Origin: Iris pallida | Lineage: Eukaryota > Streptophyta > Magnoliopsida > Asparagales > Iridaceae | Length of the DNA stretch: 64,000 nt | Reading direction: 5' to 3' | Assembly (NCBI GenBank): GCA_029216955.1 | Contig: JANAVB010005597.1 | Coordinates: 45,563,262-45,627,261 of the forward strand | Shown here: one piece after another, positions 1 to 11,551 of the stretch | Layout: every line of letters starts with the position of its first letter | Numbering within the stretch: position 1 is the stretch's first letter | Notes under the pieces: model-generated | What the model was told of the DNA's origin: nothing | Databases searched by the model: none | Seen by the model: the letters and a program-made list of their open reading frames with translations, nothing else | Translations under genes and position numbers: made by a program

Positions 1-410
1 AAAAGCAAAGAGAAAGACTTCTCCGTATTAAAGCAAAAAGAATGGCCATTCTCCGTCCATTCGCCGTATTCACGTCCATCTCGCCGTATTAAAGCAAAGA
101 GAATGGCCATGTTCGCCGTATTCTCCGTCCATTCTCTCTCCCGTCCTAAATGTACCATTCTCCGTCCATTCGCCGTATTAAAAGCAAAAAAGAAGGCCAT
201 TCTCCGACCATTGGCCGTATTCACCGCTTGTTCGCCATATTAAAAGCAAAGAGATGGCCATTCGCCGTTATTCACCGTCCATTCGCCACATTAAAAGCAA
301 AGAGAACGTCCATTCGCCGTATTCTCCGTCCTAAATGTACCATTCCTATTCTCCGTCCTAAATGTACCATTCTAAGTGTTAAAGCAAAGAGAATGGCCAT
401 TTTTTGTCCA
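1..410. repeat. Degenerate tandem repeat array
   Basis: A short motif set recurs across the whole stretch: the block AAAGCAAAGAGAATGGCCAT, then phrases of the type TTCTCCGTCCATTCGCCGTATT, in variable order and spacing, with a second phrase CCGTCCTAAATGTACCATTC used three times near 160, 330 and 360. The unit is roughly 40-60 bases and is heavily rearranged. An open frame at 150-443 exists only because the repeat lacks stops in that phase; its translation is a repetitive basic peptide with no family resemblance. The array runs off the left edge, so its true size is unknown. Confidence 0.75.
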
Positions 411-1065
411 AAAAAATATTCTCCTCGAAAATTTTATCTTTAGAAAAGTTAAAAAATAATCCGCCCGACCTCAGAAGTAGGTTTCCTCCAGTTCACCACC
501 ACCACCACCGTGACATGTAGCTTTATTACAAAATATTAAATTGTTAAATAAAAAAAAAATTTCAGACAATGGCATGGGCAGTAAAATTTTAGCGGCGGAA
601 GCTGGTACTTCTCCTGTTTCGAGGAGGTCTCGACGACGTCCGACGCGAAGCGGACCGATTCTTCTCGCGCAGCTGTAGTCCTCGTTGTTCTAGGGGTGCT
701 CGACGACGTTCGACGCGATCCGAACCGTTTCTTATTTCCTTCTCTCTCTTCCGTTCTCTTTCCACCACCACCAGCACCACCACGACTACCATGGCCTGTA
801 ACCCTAAAAAAATAAAAGGTTCAGATTAAATTGGATGGACTTTTGAGAGAGTAAATATGAGTTATTTTAGGGTGTTCATTGAAAAAATTAAAGTGAAGAA
901 TGACCTGCTAAAGCAAGTTACCAACAGGTCAAAGTCTAAATCAGCATTAAATGATGTCTCCTGTATTATTTTATCTGAATTAAACGTGAACTTGGATTAA
1001 CATCCAACGGTCCAGATTTCGGATGTATCGATACATCCATTTCCAGCGATGTATTGTAGAATTTT
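411..1065. other. Non-genic stretch with CCA-rich tracts and a duplicated 45-bp block
   Basis: No gene is supported. CCA-repeat tracts at about 495-510 and 764-785 flank two diverged copies of a block beginning TCGACGACGTCCGACGCG (near 631 and 700), each followed by a GGACCGATTC/CCGAACCGTT sequence and a T-rich run. The minus-strand open frame through it (589-792) is Arg/Ser low-complexity and is not called. Confidence 0.4.
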
Positions 1066-1145
1066 CCATATATATATATTATATATATATACACAACACT
1101 CACACATCTATATATATAATACATACACACACCCTATCCATATAC

Positions 1146-1192
<47 letters not shown>

Positions 1193-1292
1193 TGGTATGG
1201 GTGTGTATGTATGTATATATATATATGTGTGAGTGTTGTGTGTATATTATATATCTATATATATATATGATATATATATATATTATATATAT

Positions 1293-1323
<31 letters not shown>

Positions 1324-1489
1324 ATACACTCTCATAACTATATATATATATACATATCATATATATATATATATATATATTAAACACACACCACCCTCAC
1401 ACAACACAAACACACACACATTCTCACCACTCTCATCCTCATGACACTAATTTCATATCAAAAATATATACACACCTCAACACACACAA

Positions 1490-1532
<43 letters not shown>

Positions 1533-1552
1533 CTATATATATATTATATATA

Positions 1553-1592
<40 letters not shown>
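1066..1592. repeat. Compound (AT)n / (CA)n microsatellite tract
   Basis: Long runs of alternating AT with interspersed ACAC/GTGT runs occupy 1066-1380 and, after a CA-rich spacer, 1497-1592. Ile/Tyr-repeat open frames here are translations of the dinucleotide and not genes. Confidence 0.95.
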
Positions 1593-1595
<3 letters not shown>

Positions 1596-1599
1596 ACTC

Positions 1600-2266
1600 T
1601 CAAAATGATTAAACCCTAATAAATCCTTAACCTATTTTCTAGGAAAAACCTACAAATTTGTGGACAAATAGTGGAGAATCTTCTCCCCTCCATTTATTGT
1701 GAATGAACTAAATGCAAAAGAGAAATAAATCAAGAAATTAAAGCATACCTAGATAGTTGGTTGGAGGAAGAAGAAGACTTGAGAAGAAATTGAATTTGGA
1801 AGAGAGGAGGAGAGAGAGAGAGAGTTGCTTAGTGGAGAAGAAAGAGGGAGGGGGGGGGGGGGGGGGGGGTGGGGGGGGGGCTTCTCTTGGCCCCAAGCAT
1901 GGCATGGGTGAGGGGCACTTGTAATTACAAGTTTGCCCCTCCCTAAGCCTAATGTTAAAATAATTCCAAATTAGGTTTAGAAAGTTGCTAAAAATAATTA
2001 AAAATTATAATTAAACTAAATTACTCATGGGGACTAGTCCAAACTTTAAACCCTAAAGTTTAGTGTGGTGGGCCATGGTTAGCTAACATGCTAATTACAG
2101 CTCAAGTCGAAATTCACCGGGGTCCCGAATTAACTCGGAATGCGATGAAATTCGAACCCAACTCCTATAATAATTAAATATAATATTCATAAAATAAATT
2201 CCCAAAAATATTATAAAATGAAAAATTACCATTTTACCCCTAACTGGGAAAAGTGAGGGTGACACA
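1600..2266 (-). mobile_element. Ty3/gypsy LTR fragment (Tekay-like), minus strand
   Basis: Read on the minus strand from 2266 this begins TGTGTCACCCTCAC and continues with features I associate with plant chromovirus (Tekay/Del-type) LTRs: a segment TACAAGTGCCCCTCACC (near 1917), the GGACCCCGGTGAATTTCGAC phrase (2103-2125), a CT-rich leader (1780-1830) and then an AGGTATGCTTTAATTTCTTG phrase (about 1728-1750). No partner LTR or internal coding region is visible, so it is a solo or truncated copy. It contains a G-run at 1850-1880. The family assignment is from memory of LTR style; the LTR nature itself is only moderately supported. Confidence 0.45.
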
Positions 2267-2815
2267 ACCCGATGATTCCGCGAATCAAACGAGGCCTAAA
2301 AGGAAAGTGATTCCCAATGGATAGAAAAATAGGAGAAAATGATTTCCTCCGCCCACCCAAGGATCGACTTTCCCACCTTAAGTATTCACCTTTCTACCAA
2401 ATCCCTTGGCATTTCCAGACATTGAAAAAAAATCGATAAAAATTATAATTTCCAAAGGAAAGAAAAAAATGAAATTGATTTTCTTTCCACGATGGTTCGT
2501 AGAAAGGAAAGGAAGGAAAGGAAAGGGAATAATTCTTTGCTCCTTCGTTTTCTTTAGGAATTGCAATTTTTATTGTTCAGATAATCAATATTGTTGATTA
2601 TCTTTTTTTTGTTTCCCTTGGCATGTGCTCCGTCGTGCTATACGAGCTTTTTGCCACTGCAAAAGTACCAAAGAAACCTTACCAACACTGTTGTCATCGG
2701 ACAACATCTCGGGTCCAATTTTTTCAACGATTTCTCGCGGCCCACACCACGTGCCACGTAAATCCGGGCACTTGAAGTACCTCTGCTCGGGCTCTGAACG
2801 TCCATATACCCCATA
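2267..2815. other. Unassigned AT-rich flank
   Basis: No gene is supported. The phrase GAATCAAACGAGGCC at about 2281-2296 resembles MITE ends seen again near 10657 (CGAACCAAACGAGGAC), so a degraded miniature element may lie here. The two short open frames at 2585-2969 cross the boundary of the hAT element that starts at 2824 and are not genes. Confidence 0.35.
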
Positions 2816-2823
2816 TTCAGAAG

Positions 2824-5618
2824 TAGGGGTGAGCAGATTTCGGTTTTGGAACCAAAATCGATCCGAACCGACCCGATTTAACAATTCGGGTCAGTTTTAC
2901 AATTTTCGGGTCGGATTTCGGTTTAGAGCAGTGGAAATTTCGATTTTATGGTTCGGTGGTCGGGTTTGAGTTTCGGTTACCGACCCGAACCGAAAACCGA
3001 AATGTAAATTACAGTTTTACCCTTTCCATTATATATATATATACCAACTAAAACCTAATTCCTTCTCTCTCCACTCCCATTCTTTACATGAGCCGTCGCT
3101 GCCATTCTCTCGCTTCCGTGTATTCCAGAACGCTCTCGTCTTCCCTGGAGAATAATCTCTCTCTATTGTCTCTGAGTTTCTCTCGTCTCCAAAGAACTCC
3201 CTCTTTGGCTCTCTCTATCTCTCCAGGTCCCTTCATCTCTTAGAGCTCTCTTTAGATCTAAACCTAGATTTATGATGGGTTTTGGACTTTGGGCAAGAAC
3301 CCTTGAATCAAGGGCCTTGGTATCCGACGCTCTCGATGACTCATGAGGTTAGAACACAAATCCCTAAACTTTCTAAGTTCAAATCTTTAAAAAATAGTTT
3401 TTTATTAACTAACCCTCTTCCTCCTTGCAGGATCTTCTCATCGTGAAATCGATTTACATATATTGACTGTAAGTGGACTTGATAGCTTTTTATCGTTATT
3501 ACTAATATATATTTTTTTCTATAATTTTTGAAGTTCAAAGGCATAGATCCTCTATTAGTTTGGTTATTATGTATCCTCTTTTGATATAATCATCATGTAA
3601 CATTTTATGGATTTATATATAACTGCCACTAGAATTTATATATAACTATGAAATCTATATGGAATTTATATATAACTGTGAAATAGTAATGGCTTGTCCC
3701 AATTATCAGTTTCTTTTTTTTCTTTTTCTTTTTGAGGGTGTCCACTTCTTACTCGTGCTTGGAGGCATGCCTCCAAGGGGGCTCGAACCCGCGCCACTGC
3801 GCCGGGGTGCACCACCGTTCCCAACAGGCTACGGCTACGGAGACTCAGTTTCTTGTTTGCAATCACAGTTAAGTCATTTTATGGATTTATAAATTCTAGT
3901 GGCAGGCAATGTCCTAATAATAGAATTTGGGAAATGAGAATTCCACCAAAAGTCAAAAATTATTAGTTTGGTTACTATAAGGGCATGTTACACAAAGGAT
4001 ATATTAATCAAAAGAAGTTTCACTGTGATAGTCGATATTTATTTTGTAATCTAAACAAGGAAATGCTTATTTTTCTATTTTCTTCTATGCATCTGGGTGT
4101 TCATTATCAAGCATAACTCAGTCCTCTTTTGTTTGCTCTTAGCACCATGTTTCCTCAAATTAGACACCTATTAGTTGAAGAATCTGTTGCCATGCCAAAG
4201 TATGATCATGTAATTCATCTCCTTCGTTTGTTAGATTATATTTATCTTTGTTGTTGTTGCAGTTTGCAATATTTTATTTACTGATACAATTTCATTACTT
4301 GATGGCTCCTGCAGTAAGTACAGATTTTGTTCTCACGCTCTCAACTTTCAATTCTTAATAACTTATGTATCATTTCATCATTGTATTTTTGCACGTCTAA
4401 GTTCTCTAACTTATGTATCGTTAAACTTTTAGCTGATGCCTTTCCTACATCTTATGAGCTACTAAACTTATGATTGGATTTCGATTGCATAGTTAAATAC
4501 TTCCTGCAAGCCTAAGTTCTCTAAATACGTCTCAAATGTGACCACATTTTGCTGACTACAAATGTCAATCATGTGTGGGAACACCACATTTTGAATATAT
4601 TGCTTGTATTTTTTAATTATGTTGTCTTAGTGTTACTGTTTGTCTCACTGTTGTTCTCATATAGTTCCATATCAATTCTGAAGAATGTTGTTCTCATAGA
4701 CTTTGTTCTCAACCGGAACATGATGTTTGTATATTTGTGTTTTATTCAAAATCTTATTGCTGCTCTATTGTGCATTGGCGAGGCATGCATTGCAGCCATT
4801 GGCGAGACATAATTTGCAGCCATTGGCGAGGCATGAACTGATATGTACTTTGTTATACATATGTTGTCAGTTTATTTATTGTTTCGTCTTGAAAATTTTA
4901 CTAACATATTAAATGAGAAAGTGGCAATGATGATGATGGGCTTGAGAAAGTGGAATTGATACTACATGTCATCATACTATGATGCATAAATCAGTCATCT
5001 GAGCTACATTTTACTTCTTTTTTTTTTTTGTTCTCTCTTTGTTGCAGGGCAATTAGAAGTTATAAATGGGCTATCAAAAATGATTTCATATGCATCGAGT
5101 CAGGACATTTTGTGTGGAGCTGGGCAATTGAAAGTTATAAATAAGCATTGCAAATCCAAAACATTCAATGTACTTTTTGTTTGTATATTTATAATTGATG
5201 TAGCATATATTTTTGTACATTTGCTGGAACTGGATGTTTGTATATTTGCCTAACTGGTTTGTATGTTAAAAAATTTGGTCAGTGCATCTAGTATACTGGT
5301 AATTTGTATGGGCCAGTCTGGGAGTATATTTGTTGTTTGTATGGGCCAGTCTGGAAGTATATTTGTTGTTTGTATGTTAGAAATTATTGTAAAATTTTGG
5401 TATGTATATGTTAGAAAATTTGTAATGTTATTTTTGGTATTTAATTTTTCAAAAGGTCCGGCCCACATGGGCCCGTAAAACCGAACCGGTTTAATTCGGT
5501 TCGGTTCGGTTTTTACAAAAAAGTTCGGTTTTCGGTTTTAGTAAATTCGGTTTTCGGTTAATTCGATTTTTACTTAAACGGTTCGGTTTGAACCGAACCG
5601 AACCATTGCTCACCCCTA
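2824..5618. mobile_element. Non-autonomous hAT element, 2.8 kb
   Basis: The termini are inverted repeats: TAGGGGTGAGCA at 2824-2835 and TGCTCACCCCTA at 5607-5618. They are flanked by a perfect 8-bp direct repeat TTCAGAAG (2816-2823 and 5619-5626). Eight-bp duplications with short inverted repeats are diagnostic of the hAT superfamily. Subterminal regions are dense in CGGTTCGGTT-type motifs on both sides, as in other hAT subterminal repeats. No BED zinc finger or hAT dimerisation domain is visible inside, so it is non-autonomous. The interior shows short tandem duplications (CATTGGCGAGGCATG near 4777-4836; TATGGGCCAGTCTGG near 5308 and 5341) and a probable minus-strand SINE. The 515-bp copy at 27203-27717 has the same ends and subterminal motif. 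Confidence 0.9.
3720..3855 (-). mobile_element. SINE-like tRNA-derived fragment inside the hAT
   Basis: On the minus strand a B-box-like GGGTTCGAGCCCC (about 3780-3792) follows, at tRNA-like distance, a weaker A-box-like TAGCCTGTTGG (about 3824-3834). Downstream is a run toward poly-A (T-rich 3714-3733 on the plus strand). No target duplication was found. Confidence 0.4.
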
Positions 5619-5759
5619 TTCAGAAGCATCCAAAGGAGCTCATGCTTTTGACTTAGTCAACGTTTGTTGCCATCGTAAGAAGAAGTTGGTATCAACAGTA
5701 GAAATCAATTTTCTATTTGAAGGATATCCAAAGTAGTTCCCAGGAAGAAAGGAATATCA

Positions 5760-6594
5760 CAATGAGGGATACTTGTTAATTTCTCGACAAAAAAATATTT
5801 CAGAAATTACTTCATCTACTGGTCTATTAGATAACCAGACAGTTGATACTCCTTTGGAGCTTCACGTGAAGCTCCGTACTATAGATGGTGAACCACTCGC
5901 GGATCCTATTCGCTATAGACGGCTAGTGGGACAACTTGTGTATCTATGTTTGAATAGACCAAATATTTCTCATGCAGTTAGTATTCTTAGTTAGATCGTT
6001 TTTGCACCTCGATCAGCTTACTATGGTGTCTTACTCCGTATTCTTCGATATCTTCATGGCTCCATTACGCGTTCGTTGTTCATGTCTTCTACATCTACTC
6101 TACATCTTCGAACATTTTCTAATGCATATTAGGCAGGAGATCCGGCCACCAGACGATATACTACAACATTCTGTTTGTTTCTTGGTGATATTCATTGATT
6201 TCGTGGTGAAGCAAGAAACAAGATGTTGCATGTTCTTCTATTGAGACGGAGTACAGTGCTATGGCTACCACTGTCTGGAAGATCATCCATGTACGTAGAC
6301 TGCTCTTTGATATGAGTATTACTCCTACAGGACCTACGTCATTTCACTGTGATAACAAGAGTGCTATACAGATTGCAAACAATTTGATTTTTCTTGAACA
6401 GAAAAAGCATATTGAGATTGATTGTCACTTCGTTCGTGAACATTTTTTGTCGGGCACGATTTCTCAACCACATGTGGCCTCTGTTGATTAGCTGGCAATA
6501 TTTTTTTTACAAAGTCACAACCCACACCACGGTTTCAGTTTCTATTGGGCAAACTCATGTTGTTTGACCTATCATGAATTTGAAGGGGGGAGGG
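5760..6594 (+). pseudogene. Ty1/copia RT C-terminus and RNase H remnant
   Basis: Translated pieces match the copia pol C-terminal half. At 5773-5994 is a segment with GLLDNQTVDTP and DPIRYRRLVGQLVYL, the RVT_2 tail. From 5996 the frame is broken but readable as copia (RILRYLHGSI). At 6261-6491 is the RNase H part with CDNKSAIQIANN, the conserved copia DNK motif, and HIEIDCHFVREH. At least two frameshifts and a stop separate them. A polypurine tract GAAGGGGGGAGG (6583-6594) precedes the LTR start. Everything upstream of the RT tail is missing, so this is a truncated 3' half of an old element. It is unrelated in position to the copia at 37-62 kb. Confidence 0.85.
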
Positions 6595-6840
6595 TGTTAA
6601 TATATTGTCATAACTGCTTTTCAATAATTAGTGTATTGTCCGAGCTCTCTAGCCTAGTGATATTAGAGCGGACACCCGGAGGGACCGGCAAGGTTCGAGT
6701 CCTCCAATTGTGTGTGTGCGTGGGATTTCAAAAAAAAAATAATTAGTGTATTAATATTTTATTATATTTTCAGCTAGTTAAATGTTTTGCTCATTTTTTT
6801 TTTTTTTTGATATAATCAATAATTGATGTAATAATAATAA
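6595..6840 (+). mobile_element. 3' LTR start of the truncated copia
   Basis: TGTTAATATATTGTC begins immediately after the polypurine tract, as expected for a copia 3' LTR. The LTR is interrupted by a SINE (6638-6737). Its far end cannot be fixed because no partner LTR is present; the end given is a rough limit. Confidence 0.45.
6638..6737 (+). mobile_element. tRNA-derived SINE with 15-bp target duplication
   Basis: A 100-bp insertion is flanked by a perfect 15-bp direct repeat AATAATTAGTGTATT (6623-6637 and 6738-6752). It has an RNA polymerase III A-box-like TAGCCTAGTGATATTAG (6650-6666), a B-box GGTTCGAGTCC (6692-6702) and a 3' A-run (6730-6739, partly shared with the duplication). Size, promoter boxes, A-tail and long duplication are all typical of plant SINEs mobilised by LINE machinery. 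Confidence 0.9.
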
Positions 6841-6969
6841 TAATAATGTTTTCATTTCTTAATTTTGAGTTTTTATTTTGAAAAAAAAAACTAAGAAAAA
6901 AAATAATATAATATATATAGAGAAAGGGAGAGGGGCAGCCCCATCACCCGCACCCTCTCTCCTTCTCTC

Positions 6970-7012
<43 letters not shown>

Positions 7013-7340
7013 CTCTCCCTCTCTATCTCGAATCCTCTCACTCTCTCTCTCTCGAACTCTCTCTTCCTCTCTATATATATCTTCCTCTCTCTCATCTCCC
7101 TATCTCCATCTCTCTCTCCCTCTCCTTCACTCTTCCTCTTCTTCTCCTCCTTCCTCTACTACTCCTACTACCGCTACTGCTACTGCTGCTACTGCGCGCT
7201 GTCGCGCGCCGCCGCTGGCGCACCGCCGGCGCCGCCCGCCACCGTCGGCCACCCGTGCGCCCGTCGCCGGCCACCCCGCGCAGCCGTCGGCCACCGCGCG
7301 CCCCTTCTCCGACTTCTTCCCCGGTGACCTCCAACATTTC
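6841..7340. other. CT-microsatellite followed by a GC-rich block; no gene
   Basis: A (CT)n run at 6974-7009 and further CT-rich sequence lead into a GC-rich block (7190-7330). The open frames on both strands here are Ser/Leu or Arg/Ala/Gly low-complexity translations with no family resemblance. A CT-rich leader followed by GC-rich sequence is common in gypsy LTR/leader regions; this is only an inference. Confidence 0.45.
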
Positions 7341-7847
7341 ATTATCCTCTTTAATTTTCTTCTAGGTATAATTCCTCCCCCTTTCTCTTTAAATCTTCCG
7401 ATTTCTAGACCTATGTTAGATTTTAATTTCTAAATTTCTGGAAGGGGAAGAACATAAGGAAAGTAAGAACTCACTTGGATTTGGGAAGGAGAATTCTAGG
7501 TTTTTGCTCAAAGCAAGGCAAGTCCTTCTTCTTCTTCCTCTATTCCTTGAATTTTCCTTGTTTAACCTCCAAATTAATAGGAGCAATTATGGAGTATTTT
7601 AATTCTGGACTCAATCAAAATCCACTTTGGTTGAAAGAAATTGGAAATTGGAAACTGTCATACATAGGTATATATGTGCATATGAGTAATTGGACACGTG
7701 AATGAATGTATTTGGACACGATACAATTAATGTTTGCAACGGACACCTTGTGTAGGGTACAATACAAATCCATAAGTATTGAACACAACATCAAAGAATT
7801 TTTGGACACATGACATGTTTATACACTATTGATAGATGTAAATTTTG

Positions 7848-7917
<70 letters not shown>

Positions 7918-9002
7918 TCCCATGTTTTTTTTTACTTGAACACGTACACACGAGAGTAGTTTCGATATTAATATGATTGTATAATCCTGTCCAAATTTTT
8001 TTAAACTATCGAATAACACATGTTGGTATGATTGGTAGCTAAATTAATTATTTTGCAAGTCCTCTTCTCCTCCTTCTCTAATAATTTCTTTCTTCTAGGT
8101 TAATTCTGAATACTTAGGAATTCACACTAAATTCTGAAATTATAAGGGTTTTGGTAATACTAGGGAGCAAGTTCTCTTTCCTCTCCCTCTTTCTTTAGGA
8201 ATACTTCACTTTGAATTGTTAATTATTTGAACATGTATAGAATAACTATAAATCTGAAATTTCATCTCATAAGAACAAAATTTGGAATATGAGTTACGAC
8301 AATCTCTTTAATTATTGTTTAACTAAATTCTGAAATTTTGATATCATTTAACCTAATTAAGAAACCTAGAATATTGAAATTTTGATTTCTAGCAAGTCTT
8401 TTTTTTTATAGACATAGGCAAGAAAATTAAATTTATTAGACCTAGATACTGGAATTATTAAAATTTATTGGTGACGTATCACGGATAAGTGGATATGCGA
8501 ACCAATTTCGGACACAGATATTTGAACTTGCAATTGCGGACATGAACTATTGAACTTGAATTTTCATGAACAAACACATGGGACTCTCCAATGGTAAGTC
8601 TGACATACATAAGAACTGAACAGTTGGACCACACGCCGGGAAGGTAAAAGTACAAAGGACCCTGTATTCTCTACTCACTATTCTGTGTACGTCATAGTTA
8701 GAAACTTTACATTTTTCTGCTCCATGCACTAGAATTAAAATGTTGTTATGGAAAAGTTTTGGTTAACTTGAATTTTCTTTATACTATCTACATGATATAT
8801 ATATATACATATATATATATATACATATACATATATAAATATATTATAAAGTCTTGCATATTTACTAGTATAGTCGGATAAACATTTGCTTATTTTGATA
8901 AGCTGCAAAACTACTAGCAAGCCGCGAACCGACTAATTGCCAAAAGAAAGGTAACTATTGCTTGCTCAGGTAAAAATCTCCAATCCCTTTTGTTCTTTTA
9001 TT
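7341..9002. other. AT-rich stretch, no gene seen
   Basis: Scattered short open frames below 80 codons show no recognisable domain. Two similar phrases (TTCTTCTAGGTATAATTC near 7358 and TTCTTCTAGGTTAATTC near 8091) suggest repeated LTR-derived sequence. A 65-bp (AT)n array occupies 7851-7915 and a shorter one 8796-8840. Confidence 0.5.
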
Positions 9003-9177
9003 TTGCGTGGTTCCGGTGTTGAGAGTTGCTCCACCGAAGGGGTCGGCGAGCCCAATTACTTACTTGCGTGGTTCCGGTGTTGAGAGTTGCTCCACCGAAG
9101 GGGTCGGCGAGCCCAATTGTTACTTGCGTGGTTCCGGTGTTGAGAGTTGCTCCACCGAAGGGGTCGGCGAGCCCATA
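9003..9177. repeat. Three-copy 60-bp tandem repeat
   Basis: Copies start at 9003, 9064 and 9124 (period 60-61). Each begins TTGCGTGGTTCCGGTGTTG and ends with GGGGTCGGCGAGCCC; copies 1 and 2 are nearly identical and copy 3 diverges only at its last bases. The unit is open on both strands, giving repeated peptides of the type ESCSTEGVGEP on one strand. Composition (GC-rich) contrasts with AT-rich flanks. Confidence 0.95.
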
Positions 9178-9755
9178 GTTTCTTTTATCATATATATATG
9201 TTTCTTGTAAGTTTTCGGGGCTCCTAAATACAAAGGAGACTCTGCCGAAATTTTTAAGAAATTTAGGAGATAGACTAATTTCTGACATTCGGAAATTTTA
9301 GAAAGCATTTGGGAGGGGAGAACAACTGAATATCCCTAGATATCCCGTAACATAAATAACAAAAGCTGATCAGCATTCCGTGAATCTCGTAAATCAGTAC
9401 ATCTAGTCTTCGACTAGGGTGTACTAGCCCAAGGGAGGCTCCGAAATCAACTTCGTCTATTTGACAGTAACATCAATAGATGTCTTTTTAGCCCAAGGGA
9501 GGCTCGAAAATCACAGCCTGATCCCAGGTTAACGGGATTGTTCACGGGAAATATTTAGAGGATTATTCGGAGTATTGTTCTCAAAACTGCATCTCATTTA
9601 GCTTCAAATCTTACTCCAGAAACAACGCTGCCTATTATAAATAGGCAGTGTCCTTAATTGCTCAAGGAAAGCAATTCCTACTAAAAGCTCAAGGGAAGCT
9701 CGAAAATCTTATCATTCATGGAGTAGGACGTTGATTTCATTCATGTTTTACTAAA

Positions 9756-9839
<84 letters not shown>

Positions 9840-10270
9840 GTGCAATTTGGCATACTCTGTTTCATTTTTTTTTAAAACTACATATTCCTTATTTTTGTTT
9901 AACTTTCACCGTTCTTGGCCGAGGACTTGCTTGTCGTTTTCTAAACGACCTAGTATTTGTTCACTAGGTGAAGAAGAAGAAGACGCCTCCGCCGAAGTAT
10001 CGTCGCACTACAACGAGGAGTAACTGTCTGGACTACCTACAGTTATGGCCAGTAGTATCGTAGTTATTTTGCAATCTACTTTTGTAATAATCTGTAATAG
10101 TATTGTTGGAAAAGTTCCCTGTATAATAGCTACAGTATATTTTAATACCATGTAATTCCTTGTATTTTCCATTCTGCTGATGATTACAGGCGACAATCGC
10201 GAAATTCGGCGCGTAGCCTGGGGATGTGTTTATGACGTCACCCTTCCATCCGGGAAGCGGGACATGACAT
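9178..10270 (+). other. Possible LTR-retroelement remnant with a TATA box
   Basis: The phrase CCCAAGGGAGGCTC occurs near 9429 and 9491 with a diverged copy near 9687. A TATA sequence TATAAATA at 9636-9643 sits at the centre of a perfect inverted repeat (9628-9648). Downstream, CACCCTTCCATCCGGGAAGC (10240-10259) then ACATGACA has the look of a gypsy LTR 3' end. A 78-bp (AT)n array interrupts at 9759-9836. No coding motif of gag, protease or RT was found, so this remains an unassigned regulatory/LTR-like remnant. Confidence 0.3.
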
Positions 10271-10357
10271 ATATACTTACTTTAGAATTTATATTAGATT
10301 TATATTTGGATTTAGATTCATTCTCCTATCCATATATGGATACATTTTATGTTCTAC

Positions 10358-10423
<66 letters not shown>

Positions 10424-10731
10424 GTATGGCTTTTATAAATTTTCCATTAATAAAATTAATATTATTTGATTTGTTTCATATATAAAAAAACAGTATTTGG
10501 AATGGTCTAGAAAATTGGAAGAATAGAAATGGAAAAGTGTATCCATGGGATGACCGGGGAAACCATTTTCTCTCTCTCTTTTTAATTAATTTTTTTTATT
10601 GCTCAAATTTTTTCGCAACCAAACACACACACAAAAAACTTTCCCAAGAGCATAATTATACGAACCAAACGAGGACTTAGTTGGAGCTTCTGGACTCGGG
10701 ATGATGGGAGTTTTAGCACATATGTAAAATC
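10271..10731. other. AT-rich spacer with (AT)n array
   Basis: A 61-bp alternating AT run spans 10361-10421. Nothing gene-like is visible. A possible MITE end (CGAACCAAACGAGGAC) lies at about 10661-10676. Confidence 0.5.
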
Positions 10732-11392
10732 CTAGACCTGTCAATGGATAGTCGAAAATTCGAATCTGATTCGATTTCGTATCCGAACTTTCGGATATTA
10801 TTCGAAATTTTGGATATCGGATTCGGATATCCGAATATTTTTCGGATATTATCTCTTTTCGGATACGAATTCGGATATTAAGATATTCGAATCCGTTAAT
10901 ATCCGATTTTAAATTGCAAATTTTGGATATCGAATTCGGATATCCAAAATTTTATATATATTATAGTACAGTGTATATGCAATATATATTAATTAATAGA
11001 TAAGATTAAAAAAATTCATTCTCAACTGACTTAAATAAATCAGTTCATTTATTACTTTTTTACCTATATATTATAATATAATTTATATATAAGCATTCTT
11101 GAAATTTTTAACAGAAGACGAAATAGTTCAAATAGAGCAATTGAATTTGGTTTTCGGATATTCGGATAATAACTAAAATTTTAATATTTCGGATATTCGA
11201 ATAATAGTATTCGAATTTTTTTTAGCTAATCGGATCGGATATTATCCGATATCCGTTAAACTAGACGGATACGAATTCGAATGTCAAAAGAGATATCCGT
11301 TCGGATATTGAATCGGATTCAGATATTAAAAAAACCAGATACGAATACGAATATTGTCTTGTCCATACCGATAAGCATCCGTTGACACACCA
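10732..11392. mobile_element. Non-autonomous hAT element, family A copy 1
   Basis: The element is flanked by a perfect 8-bp duplication GTAAAATC (10724-10731 and 11393-11400). Its left end CTAGACCTGTCAATGG and right end CCGTTGACACACCA are imperfect inverted repeats. Subterminal sequence is saturated with TTCGGATAT/ATATCCGAA motifs on both sides, and the core is AT-rich. A second copy lies at 16080-16709 with the same layout. No transposase is encoded. Confidence 0.9.
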
Positions 11393-11551
11393 GTAAAATC
11401 CCTAGTAGTCTTATAATACTAGCCTAATGTAGCACTTACCAATAGCATTTGATCCAAGTCTTCACCGTCCACCTATTAAGTAATAAACAAGTAAAAGAAC
11501 ATTAATGATGCATTCATCCAAAGATGAGAGTCACTAGCAAGTTCTCTCTTA

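Noticed and set aside
1049..1383. Ile/Tyr-repeat open frames
   Set aside because: Pure translation of (AT)n microsatellite; the same applies to frames at 12315-12746, 17258-17449, 21906-22097, 31591-32047 and 63176-63364.
6878..7342. Open frames of 70-149 codons on both strands
   Set aside because: Translations of a CT microsatellite and a GC-rich block; no domain and extreme composition.
9003..9177. CRISPR array
   Set aside because: Direct tandem repeats without unique spacers, in plant nuclear DNA.
9178..10270. Endogenous pararetrovirus remnant
   Set aside because: The TATA region prompted the idea, but no movement protein, coat zinc finger, protease or RT motif is present, so there is no support.
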